From Caenorhabditis remanei (Eukaryota > Nematoda > Chromadorea > Rhabditida > Rhabditidae), in assembly GCF_010183535.1 (NCBI RefSeq), contig NC_071331.1, positions 10,664,001 through 10,728,000 on the forward strand: a stretch of DNA of 64,000 bases. The letters are read 5' to 3'. The notes beneath the pieces were generated by a model that was given only the letters and a program-made list of their open reading frames with translations, made no database searches and had not been told where the DNA came from. The translations under genes and the position numbers were made by a program. Below, in pieces: positions 54,059 to 64,000 of this stretch (positions are counted from its first letter, which is position 1; each line of letters starts with the position of its first letter).

Positions 54059-55030
54059 TTATAATATCAAAAATTTATTTTCTGCAAACTTTCGAGATAC
54101 ATCACAGGCTGTCTTTGTCGTAGTGATTTAACAAAATCTAGAAACCTCGGATTCTCAATATTCTCCACTGTTTTACATTAGAGTTTAGTATGTGTTCCTG
54201 TATTTTTAGAATTGCTTCCAAATCTATGATGGAGAAATAATAGATACTGCATTTCGCTGCCAATAAAGTGCACAACTTTCACTGAATGCTGCAATAAATC
54301 ACGTTTTATTTCGTTTCGTAGGAATGCGGACAAAATATCTGAGAATAGTAATTAATTCAGTAAATCTAATTTTTAGAAAAATCATGAAATATGGATTCCG
54401 AGATAGAGCAGACGGTTTCAAAGCTATCATAAATTGAGTTTGATTGCAATCCACTTTATTGATTTCGGTACGAGGTGAAAAAAATTTGAGTCAATATTCC
54501 TTGTACTCAATGTACTTATTTCTCGAAAATCTGAAACTGCTAATTTTAGCAATTTTCCAGTTTCCCACAGTTATTTTCAGTACTGCATTAACTCCAGATC
54601 TTGTTACTTCTCCTTCTAATTCTTCTCTACTGATCTTTAGTACGCTATCAGTGAGATAACTGTGCTCCCTAACGATTTCCTTCAGAACTGCGTCTATTCA
54701 GGAACCTTTATTTGTGGCGTTATTCCATCGAATGCATTATAATTTGTCTGAACAAACCACTTTCCCCTGTGAAAATCTCAATTACTTGTCTGTAATCTGT
54801 AGCATTCAAAAAATTTTTTCACTGTTCCCCTGACTTCCTATTTAGTTTAGCTCTTATGTATTTTGCTTTTTCTTCCACATTATAACCAAAAAATTTATTT
54901 CCTGTGAATTGTTCGATGCACATCACAAACTGAATCAAGTCCTTGTCGTGGTGACTTAGCAAAATCTTGAAACTAAGGGTTTTCAATATTTTCCACTGTT
55001 TTACATAAGAGTTTAGTAGTTGTAAATATA

Positions 55031-56400
55031 TTTTACAATTGGTTCAAAAACAAATTCCATATCTCACGTCGGGAAATTTCTTATTTTCATACAAGCACGT
55101 CGTCTTCCATTTCTGACGATGAAATTGTTACTGCATTTAGCTCTCACAACTTTCACTGAATTCAGTAAAAAAATCTCCAACATTTCATATACACCTGAAA
55201 CATGAAGACCATAATTTTTTAACGGTTCCACAATCTCCTTATGTTCACACAGCGTAATTTTTTTGTTGGTTATTTAAAATTATCAAATATCCACAAAAAT
55301 CGTTTATTTACCATGCGATGACTCTTTATCCACACACAAACATCCATGATCAGATGGGGAAAAAATAACGAGAAGTTCAATTCATTTTGAAAAATTTTGT
55401 GGAAAAAGTTTGTACAGATGTCAGGAGATGAGCTCGTTTTTGATGACAGTTATTAGTTTTTCAATAATTGTGTGTCGTGTAGAAGGACTTGCACTGTATT
55501 TTATTTTAAACGGTTTCTGAAAACTGTCAAGTTATTGCTGGTCAAAAATAGTATTACTGTTATTCTAATTGTCTCATGAGTTCTCTGATGCTAAAGGACA
55601 GTAGGGCAATTAATTGATTGATTTTTCAATTTTTTAAACCCAATTACATTCATAAACATAACTCTAGAAATATATGTAACTTATTTGAAGCATTCATATT
55701 TTTACTGTTTTAAAAATACTGTAAGCCTAACTCGGTGTGTTTTTCAATAGTTTAGCAATCATGTTTATAAATAGGGTAATAATATTCTTATTTTTAACTA
55801 TTTGAATTGCATCAAAGCAATTTTTCCGTCCTTGGAAGCACCGGTTTATTTATGCCTTATGTAGAATTAAATATCTGAAAACAATTTTGCTTTTATTAGC
55901 GCAGGCTGGCTTTTCCAAATGCGCTCTACCGAAATCCTCTTGTGAAATGAGCAATTTTTCTCTGTGTCTCTCGATTTTCCACGCTGTTTTTTTTAGTTGC
56001 GGTAGAGCGCGGCTGTAAAATCTATTTCGTTCTTACACTTGTTTTTCGATTATTGCCACCTGAGAGAAGCAAGAAATATGACAGTACTACTCTATGAGTT
56101 TAAGACAGAAGTTTCAAAGCTTTGTGAAACATGATTTTTTTCTGTTTTGAAATTCTTGTATCACTTTTCCCTATACTATCTATTTCTGATAGTGTGTCGG
56201 TCGTATCTAGAGCGTTCTAGAATATATAGTTTTAAAAACTGCGCACTATTAATATGAAATCTAAAACCCAATTTTATAATTTTCACACTCGTTGGCTTAC
56301 CGTTGCTTTCCCTTACTAATTATTATTGATGAGATTCCGAAACATCTTTTTTATTTGGAACTCAAAACTAGAATCACTGTAAAACGGGGTATATAACTTA
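55031..56400. other. gene-free AT-rich stretch
   Basis: No exon or RNA gene supported. GCGCTCTACCGAAATC (55920) and GCGGTAGAGCGCG (56010) are an imperfect inverted pair, like GGTAGAGCGAGATTG at 52501, and mark small repeats. Confidence 0.4.
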
Positions 56401-56447
56401 CTGTTTCGGAATACTCTATTATTTTTTATCAATGTTGTACCAATTAG

Positions 56448-56468
56448 TCTATAGAATCCTATTGATGG
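56448..56468 (+). ncRNA. possible 21U-RNA (variant core, spacing 40)
   Basis: Core CTGTTTCG at 56401-56408; TAGT gives U 40 bases after the core. Weak. Confidence 0.3.
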
Positions 56469-56855
56469 TACTTATCTGTATCAAATCAAATTTAGCGATT
56501 AAGCTCATTTGTCAAGTTCTGGGACAAATACGTAGACTTGCGTTCCTCATAAATGTTTAATATCTCAAAGCTAGACACATCCTTGTCAAAACTTTGTGTC
56601 CATGTTTTCTTGAACACAAAATACGATTTCAACACAAACATAACTTAAAGTCACGTCACAAAAGAGAATTCGTGCTCTCCCGGAGCAACATCACTTGTCG
56701 CATCTTCCACGAATCAAATTGGTTTTTCCCGTCGTCCGTATCCTAGCAAAATGTCAGCCAACCAGCCGCCCCAAGCCTTTTCGGACGCATACTTTCACTT
56801 TTCACACCCGTGAATTCCCCGGAATTACTAAGTCTGTTATTTGTATTCTGTGATA

Positions 56856-59800
56856 ATGAGCACCACTGAAGGCGGCTTTTCGAAAATAAAAGTTCGGAAA
56901 TCGAAGAACAAGAAAAATAAGAAGATGAAGAAAACTTCGAAGATTCGGCCGGTAGGGACCATACCTGAAAAAAAGAAATCAGTGAAGTCGAAAGGCAAAA
57001 AATCCAAATCCAACACGCCGGACTCAACAACTTCCAAAAAGTCAAATACCTCCAAGAAATCCAAAATCTCAAAAGTTTCCAACAAATCGAAGATTTCCAA
57101 AAAGTCTCTGAAGGCCAAGATCCCACCGGAGAAAACGGAAGACGTGAGGAAGATGGATGACTTGAATCTGATTTTGGGACCGAATGGGCCAAGGGTTCGG
57201 AGAGGTAAGTACATAACATAGGGTAACACACTTTGAGGAATGAGTTTGGTATTTCTGGAAAGCGGAATATACGGACATTCTGAAGCTGTATCTCAATTCA
57301 AACTTTTTGGAAAATTGTAAAACTTGTGTTAATCGGTTCATTTTAATCACGGAATTCCTGTTTCTAACTTTTGACTTCCGCGAAAAAAGTTCAAAATAGT
57401 CAATGTGCATTGAAGACTGGAAAAAATAAAATATATTTGAAATACCGAAACTTTGAGAATCCAGAAACTGTTTCCATAATTTAAAGGACGTGAAGATACA
57501 GCAAGACAGCCTATATTCATTCTGTTTAGTTCAAAAGTCGTAGAGTTCTGGTAATTACTGTTTTATAAACTGTACATAATTTATCAATTCCTTTGATATC
57601 ACTGCTGCTTGATTAGACGTGTCTACCTGTGACCAATATTCTGACTTCTCCATCATCCTACATATTTACGACTTTGATCCAAGCAGGTCTGAAAACAGTA
57701 TGACTCGGTTTATTTTGATCTTATTACTACGGTATATTCTGCCCTAGAATGAAGTCCTGTTTCTAACTTCTGACTTCCGTGTAGAAACATTTTAAAGTCG
57801 ATTATTAATAACGTTAGTAATTTCTCACACCAAAAATACAACTAAATTCGAAAAGCTGAAACCGTGAATGTCCGGAATCTGTATTCATGATTTGAAAGGC
57901 GTGACAATGAACTAAGAAAGACAAGAGTCCTGATAGTTACTGTTATATATTCTGCACATAATTTCTTCATTCCTTTACTATCACTGCTGGTTGATTATCC
58001 CTATTTACTTGTGACCTATACTCTGACTTCTCAACCATCCTACATATTTCCTTATAAATATTTCTTGCTCATTTTCTTTTCTATTTGCATTAATACTCGT
58101 CATACATATAAGCACTGACTATCATTTCATCGCTGACTCATCCGACTCTCTATATTATGTTGCCGAAATTTCGAGAGGTTGACTCACTTCTTGTGCTCTT
58201 TTCTCTGTGAGGTGTTTTTTGAACTGGGTAGTTGTAACCGCTATATGGATATTCTAAAGTTAAGAGTCCTATCGAAAAATTTTATTCAGTTTTAGCAAGA
58301 CGTGATTACATGAAGTTTACCGCACAAAAATATTATACATCAGTTTCTCGTGAGGTGACTACTACAGGAAGCATTGTCAGTTCTCAAACTTGTTGTCAAT
58401 GAACAATATTTGCCAAAAAACTTTTCCTTTCAAACAGTGTTTTTACTGTTTCCCATATTTTTTATGAACGAATTGACTTTGTGTTTGTAGTCACGCATCG
58501 ACTTTTAAAACGATCTATTTAAAAAAAAGTTTAACACCATCTATTTTTTAATTGACTGACCACTTTTCCGAACAAAACAAAACACAAAATCGGAACTTTC
58601 CATGTCAACGGCATACTTATAAGTTTTCACTTATAATCCCTATGGTTTATGTAAATTGGCACCACCAGCCCCCTCCGACCCTCTCTCTCTCTCTTACTTT
58701 TCCTTTTCGTTTCACTTTATCCGATCGGAGGACTGTCATTGAGAGGGCAAATAGAATGAGATAGATACTCGTTAACTCACAACCCCCCAGCGAATCGATT
58801 ATTTGTTTTGATATCACTGGTTTGGAACTTTTTATTTTTAAATATTGGGGGAACATTTTTGAAATTTTTTCGGCTTGGGGGTGGGGGTATTGACTTTTTT
58901 GTGTGGTTACTGTTTGCGTTAACTGTGTATCCCTGTTTTAGTGAAACACTTTCAAGACAACAACTAAACTTTCATATTCAAATCATTTAGCAAATTTAAA
59001 TCAAGACATTTCAAAATATTTTGAAACCGTGTCAATTCGAAACCAAAATTTAAAAAAAAGAAACATTTTACAGATGTATACCTAGTTTTGAAACGTCTGG
59101 TTTTCAAATTTTTTTAACTGAAGTTCTGAAACGGTTTTTGTACATATGCTTCCGTACTTTGAAAAAAAACTGTTTTTGAGGCATACTCCCAACAATTCAG
59201 TGTTATGGACATTTGAAAACTGTCCGTTTTGAAACCGAGAAAATTTAATCCCGCTGCATTCAAAAGCTACAGTTTCGAAATTACCTAGTTCTGAATTGTC
59301 TGGTTGCCAGATGTCCCAAACTTTGCTATGAGCATAAATTTTTCAAATTTTCAAAAAAAATTATATTTCAAGTACTAATTTTGAATCTCGGCGTTCGATC
59401 CAATCCAATTTCGAAGAATCTTATCATTCCGTATTTTATTCTGCCTAAATACCTGTTTTCGAAACGTCCGGTTTCAAAATGTCCAGTAACAATTTCGAAG
59501 CCTTCTCTTAAACGTCTGTTTTAAGAATTTCAAAAAATAAAAACGATTGTTACTGATATCATGCCAACAGAAGAATCCCGTTTCATCATCATCATCATCA
59601 TCTTATGTGTGACATTCGAAAAGTTTCCGCTTTGAAACAGTGAAAATTCAAACCTCTTACATTAAAAACCCGGGAACACCGTGGTTTTGAAACCTTTTAG
59701 TTTGAAATGTCTCGGTTCTGTAATGTCTGGTTGCGAGATGTCTTAAAAAATGATTTCTGTTTCAAATACTAATTTAGAATCTTGACGTTCGAACCAATCC

Positions 59801-62800
59801 AATCAAGAATCTCATTATCGCCGTATTTCATTCTGCCATTCACCCCATAACCTATGATTCAGTATTTGACCTACTTGATATCACTTTGTTTCCCAATTGA
59901 CGCTTATTCGGTCAGTACTTATCAAACTCACAATTTGCGTCAAACAATGCACACCGTTTTTGAAAACGGAACATTTTAGTGATAGTGATAAGAGAGAGCG
60001 GTAACGGTGATGTCAAAATTTGTCAGCGGTTTTAAGAAATACTCATAAAGAAGGGCAATTTGGGTTTGGTTTAGTGAGCACCCTGTTATTTTCAAAATTC
60101 AGTATGAAAAAATCTTGTGTTTCAAGTTGTTATTGAGTAGCATTCATTGAAAATCGCTTTACTAGATGGCTTCGTTTTTTTTTTAGCTTTTCCTGAATGC
60201 TTCCACTTTCCTACCCAAAAACTATCCCATTCCTCTCGAAACATTTCATTTTTCCAAAATATTATATTCCCAAAAAATGGTGTTATCAATGAATCACCCT
60301 CCTCTTCTTTCACCACTCCACCTCCATCTCAATCTTTCTCTCCCTATCACTACATACACGTTGTTTCAGACAATGTACACGGGAGGGGTTAGTCACTTTT
60401 TTTTCCGTGCCATCGTTTTTGTGCATTGTCTTTTTTCGTACATTTGTACACTGCGTTTTTTTTCGTGTTTCACGTTGCACGTTTCTTGAAGGGGGAATCT
60501 TCGCTCTTAGTCGATCGATTAGAATAAGAAGAAGATAATATTAGGATAGGAATTATGTCAGCCAGATGTTGATCCGATACTTGAGACCAAAAATTGAAAA
60601 TCTTGCCACATCCCAATTTATTCCCGTTTTTCGTAATACAGAACCGTTGGAATTTTCAAAGATCATATTCTAGATCCATAACTAAACAAGATATAGGACA
60701 TTGACTTATTCGAGCTCGAACGATTTTTATTCGTTCCCTCTAGATGAGGGTCAATTTTTTAAAACTCTTAAACATTTATCTAATTTTTCTAATGTGAATA
60801 AACCATTTATCAAGCGATATGAACAACTGCTTTTTTGCATAAGTTACTGCTTAGAAACCGTGATGATTTTTTCTGAAATGTTTCTTACTGGTTTTAGTAG
60901 TCTTGAAGTTCCTAAAAATTGCATTTTCGATAATGTAACTGAGTTCCCTCTTACATTCTATGCTTTTAAAATATTGCATTCGGTTCCCAGAACTTCTCGA
61001 GTTGATATGACTATGAATCCCGAACATTCCTCATTTTTCAGCTCCCGTCGCACCGGTGTACTCACCGCCACAACAAGGATACAACGATAAACCGAGCGGT
61101 GAGTTTTCGAAATTTATTTTTTTTATATTATCGGTTGTAACGCCAAAGTCACCGAATTCAAACTTTCATGAAACAGAAAAAATATAATGTTTCTACTTTT
61201 TCGTAAAGAAGATAAGCCGGCTGGTCTGAACTTCATTATAATTAAAAACTAAGAAAATATATGACATCTAACTTTTCCAGAAGAAAAACCCACAAAATCC
61301 TCAAAAAGTGGTGGCGGAGGAGGAATGTTCAGTTGGTTACCATGTTGTGCAAGCACGTCAAAAGAGAAGAATGCACCAACAGAAAGGAGGTTACGAGCTA
61401 ACGATAGGGAATACAATGCACAGTTTAAATATGCCGTGAGTTATTCCAAACCAAAGACTATGTACTGTTTCAAAAATACGACATAGCTGAAACATTAGAA
61501 TGTTCATATTATTATGCTGGATCACTAATATTTTTTGCAGGACAACCTAATCAAGACGTCAAAATACAACATAATCACTTTCATTCCACAAAATTTATTT
61601 GAACAATTTCAACGGATAGCCAACTTTTATTTTTTAGTTTTGATGATATTACAGGTCAGTTCTCTCTCATCTTTTTGCCCTTATCAAAATTGTAATCTAT
61701 TTCAGTTTATCCCACAAATCTCATCAATTTCATGGTATTCAACGGCGGTGCCTCTGGTGATAGTACTTGCATTTTCAGCGATTAAAGATGGATATGATGA
61801 TGTGGTAAGTGACTGAACATTAAGGGGACGGCACACATTAGTAAGACTTTCAATTTCCTCTTTTTACCTGTTGCATAAACAGTATAAAAACTTTAACTAA
61901 TTTTCCTTGTATTCTATTTTTAATATGAGTATTCCAGCAACGCCACGTGTCAGATCGAAATGTAAATGGACGAAAATCGTATGTGGTGAGAAATGGAAGT
62001 CTGTGCGAAGAGGATTGGAGTAATGTGAAAGTTGGAGATGTGATACGAATGATGAGTAATCAGTTTGTTGCTGTAAGTGCACCTTGTCAATTGTCGGAAA
62101 ATAATATTAAGAAAATTTAATAGAGTGTCAGAAACACGAAACTTTAGTCATTCCGAAATCATTGGTAGACATTAGTTCTTCCGATGTTCTAGTTTTTTAA
62201 ACATATATGAATCGAGTGTAACTTCCAAAAAACATCATTTATAATAGTTTTTGAAAAGCAATGCCCTCCCTTTAAAACATGTTATGTTTTTACAGTCATA
62301 GTCTTAATTTCGACAACAGAATTAAGGAAAATTTCTTTAAACACTATTTGAAAGACTCGAAACAGAAATTGTATTTAATTTTTTGTTTCTGTTTCTAAAG
62401 TTGACATTTTTTGAAAACGACTGCTTTCTAATCAAGGAAATATTTCAATATTACTATGTTTCAAATATTTTTTCTTATTTCATCAAGTTTCTGAAACATT
62501 TGTTTTTTCCGGTTTCAACACTACAACATTCAAAAATAACTTTTTCCAAACTTGTTTCGCTTTCGATTTTACCTAATTAAGGCCGATCTCCTATTACTAT
62601 CCACATCCGAGCCCTATGGAGTGTGTTTCATTGAAACAATGGAATTGGATGGAGAGACAAATCTGAAGAATAGAGGAGCAATGTCATGTACTCAAGTGAT
62701 GGGTGATGATTTGGATGGGATTACCAGGTTTGATGGTGAGTTGAGCATAAAAAACTAAAAATTGAATGAGAACTTTTACTGACCTCCAAAATCAAAAAGA

Positions 62801-63923
62801 TCTGAAACGCGATAATTTTTTTGCAGGCGAAGTCGTATGTGAACCACCAAACAACAAATTGGATAAATTTCAAGGAAAGCTGATATGGAACAACCAGGAA
62901 TACGGCATCACTAATGACAATATTCTGTTGAGAGGATGTATTTTGAAGAACACGAGATGGTTAGTTTTGCCAAAATCAAAGTAACACGGCTCAAATGCTT
63001 TATTTTTTCTAAACTTCCTGAAACCGACAAAAGTTTATTTCCAGGTGTTACGGAGTCGTCGTGTTCGCTGGAAAAGATACAAAACTAATGATGAACAGTG
63101 GAAAGACAAAGTTCAAGAGGACATCTCTCGATCGATTTCTCAATATTCTTATCGTCGGAATCGTGTTATTTCTGATTGCAATGTGCCTCATCTGCACTAT
63201 TTTGTGTGCTGTTTGGGAGTATCAGACAGGAAGATATTTCACTGTTTACTTGCCATGGGACGATGTTGTGCCGAATCCAGAGCAGAGAGGTAAGAATTGT
63301 TTTGGAATAGATTGGTAGCCTAGCTGGTTACACTTTTGAACTTAAAATTACTGCATGTTTCAATAAAAAATAGAGTTTTTAACAGTCTCGATACTAATAC
63401 CACTTCTTCTTCAGGTGGCCGTCAAATCGCCCTGATCGCCTTCCTCCAATTCTTCTCCTATGTCATTTTACTCAATACAGTCGTGCCTATTTCTCTTTAC
63501 GTCTCCGTAGAAATCATCCGATTCATCCATTCCCTTTGGATCAATTATGACACCAAAATGTATTACGAAAATGGAGAAAAAAGTGTTCCAGCCAAGGCAC
63601 ATACCACGACGTTGAATGAGGAGTTGGGACAGGTTGGTTTGAAAATGAGATGGGATATATTTTCGATTGATTGATTTTTCTTTGCAGGTACAATATGTGT
63701 TCAGTGACAAGACGGGAACGTTGACACAGAATATTATGACTTTTAATAAGGTGAGAATTATTGCGCAATGTGATCATGAATACAGAAGTCTAGTCTAAAT
63801 TTAAAACTTTTTGAAACAGAAAATTGTTGTATTCTTAATAATTTGTATTTTCAGTGTACCATCAATGGAATATCGTATGGAGATGTTTATGATAACAAAG
63901 GAGAAATTGTGGAGCCAAGTGAT
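56856..63923 (+). CDS. tat-2: P4-ATPase phospholipid flippase, ATP8B class, 5' part
   Basis: Catalytic subunit that moves phospholipids to the cytoplasmic leaflet. Twelve exons in frame: 56856-57204, 61042-61098, 61281-61435, 61541-61654, 61706-61804, 61938-62072, 62582-62735, 62827-62959, 63045-63289, 63415-63632, 63688-63750 and 63855-63923 (1791 bases, 597 residues); the rest lies right of the window. Exon 1 encodes a very Lys/Ser-rich tail, and exon 3 a Gly run then [10 protein letters not shown]. Family marks: [20 protein letters not shown], the actuator motif [20 protein letters not shown], the P4-specific [19 protein letters not shown] and the phosphorylation site DKTGT. The closest vertebrate class is ATP8B by NNKLDKF and YLPWDD. 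The symbol is my best match; tat-4 is the alternative. Intron 1 is 3.8 kb, with piRNA units inside. Confidence 0.88.
57300..58060 (+). repeat. direct duplication of about 380 bases in flippase intron 1
   Basis: About 57300-57680 and 57690-58060 share CCTGTTTCTAACTT.TGACTT, GTAATTACTGTTTTATA-like, TCACTGCTG.TTGATTA and CATCCTACATATTT in order. Each copy has a CTGTTTCT variant core. The right one has U at spacing 38. The left one gives 37 or 41. Confidence 0.72.
57802..57822 (+). ncRNA. candidate 21U-RNA (variant core)
   Basis: Core CTGTTTCT at 57757-57764; CGAT places U exactly 38 bases after the core. In flippase intron 1, sense strand. Confidence 0.48.
58491..58511 (+). ncRNA. candidate 21U-RNA (variant core)
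   Basis: Core CTGTTTCC at 58446-58453 in a T-rich context; TAGT places U exactly 38 bases after the core. In flippase intron 1. Confidence 0.5.
59574..59594 (-). ncRNA. candidate 21U-RNA, antisense in intron 1
   Basis: Minus-strand core CTGTTTCA at 59640-59633; TGAT gives U at 59594 (39). The start lies in an ATC trinucleotide run, so neighbouring TGAT sites (59597) are also possible. Confidence 0.45.
59803..59823 (+). ncRNA. candidate 21U-RNA
   Basis: Core CTGTTTCA at 59757-59764; CAAT places U 39 bases after the core. In flippase intron 1. Confidence 0.6.
61110..61130 (-). ncRNA. candidate 21U-RNA, antisense in intron 2
   Basis: Minus-strand core CTGTTTCA at 61176-61169; CGAT gives U at 61130, 39 bases after the core. 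The whole unit fits in the intron 61099-61280. Confidence 0.55.
61510..61530 (+). ncRNA. candidate 21U-RNA in intron 3
   Basis: Core CTGTTTCA at 61465-61472; TATT places U exactly 38 bases after the core. The mature RNA would end ten bases before the next exon (61541). Confidence 0.62.
62432..62452 (+). ncRNA. possible 21U-RNA (variant core, spacing 36)
   Basis: Core CTGTTTCT at 62389-62396; TAAT gives U 36 bases after the core. Weak. In the flippase intron 62073-62581. Confidence 0.28.
63753..63773 (-). ncRNA. candidate 21U-RNA, antisense in intron 11
   Basis: Minus-strand core CTGTTTCA at 63819-63812; TGAT gives U at 63773, 39 bases after the core. The unit fits within the 104-base intron 63751-63854. 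Confidence 0.58.
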
Positions 63924-64000
63924 GTAAGTGATTTTTCATTAACCTTAACTTTTAATCACGTAAATGACTTGAGCCTGACTTCAATGAATCAGATTCTTTT

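Larger units (their letters stand above)
53281..55030 (+). repeat. direct duplication of about 600-700 bases with an insertion
   Basis: 53281-53895 plus 54060-54200 match 54300-55030: TTTCGTTTCGT.GGAAT, ATCATGAAATATGGATTCCG, CTCAATTACTTGTCTGTAAT and CCACTGTTTTACAT.AGAGTT in the same order. The left copy carries a 155-base hairpin that the right copy lacks. Two piRNA cores of the left copy (53396, 53817) are mutated in the right copy. Confidence 0.78.
59100..59845 (+). repeat. diverged direct repeat in flippase intron 1
   Basis: Two passages end with related blocks: TTCGATCCAATCCAATT ... TATTTTATTCTGCC near 59395-59445 and TTCGAACCAATCCAATC ... TATTTCATTCTGCC near 59788-59834. Both are preceded by TCTGGTTGC.AGATGTC and by strings of GAAACGTC or GAAATGTC. 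The CTGTTTCA core of the right copy (59757) is degenerate in the left. Confidence 0.6.

Noticed and set aside
60701..61090. 129-codon frame running into flippase exon 2
   Set aside because: It lies in intron 1 and enters the exon in a frame other than the coding one.
1..64000. CRISPR arrays, rRNA genes, bacterial operons
   Set aside because: Looked for and not seen; the window is entirely nematode in character.

Overview
The window is nematode DNA, very probably from a Caenorhabditis species. It is AT-rich, with many 45-60 base introns ending in TTTTCAG-type acceptors, a tandem cluster of str chemoreceptor genes found only in nematodes, and many copies of the CTGTTTCA promoter motif that drives 21U-RNA (piRNA) genes in Caenorhabditis. 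All exon structures below were built by hand from splice signals and reading-frame continuity. Where totals are given, the exon lengths sum to an intact frame.

Left part, 1-25.3 kb: six str-type seven-transmembrane chemoreceptor genes lie head to tail on the minus strand. They share one exon plan (about 198, 88, 79, 135, 274 and 178 bases plus a short tail exon). The cluster is split by a 12.0 kb LTR retrotransposon of the BEL/Pao type (9930-21943). Its 723-base LTRs differ at a single base and it is flanked by a 5-base target duplication, so it inserted recently. It carries a gag-like ORF and a protease ORF only. I see no reverse transcriptase, RNase H or integrase. Both ORFs sit next to the 3' LTR behind a 6.5 kb non-coding leader.

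Middle part, 25.3-39 kb: a SET-domain C-terminal fragment, a new small gene for a secreted Lys/Ser/Thr/Pro-rich protein, a degenerate PP1-like phosphatase, a tRNA-His, and three paralogues of a membrane protein family I do not recognise. One paralogue is 5'-truncated. These genes are laced with nested terminal-inverted-repeat elements, some of them dated relative to each other by empty-site comparison.

Right part, 39-64 kb: about 17 kb without a convincing protein gene, followed by the 5' half of a P4-ATPase phospholipid flippase (ATP8B class, probably tat-2) with a 3.8 kb first intron. By eye this part holds about 21 exact CTGTTTCA cores on the two strands, where about one would be expected by chance. 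Most are followed, 38 or 39 bases after the core, by the YRNT start signal of a 21U-RNA. The same arrangement occurs at a few variant cores inside introns of the middle and left parts. The main system here is therefore a dense array of single-unit piRNA genes around and inside the flippase gene. It would fit a chromosome IV-type piRNA domain.
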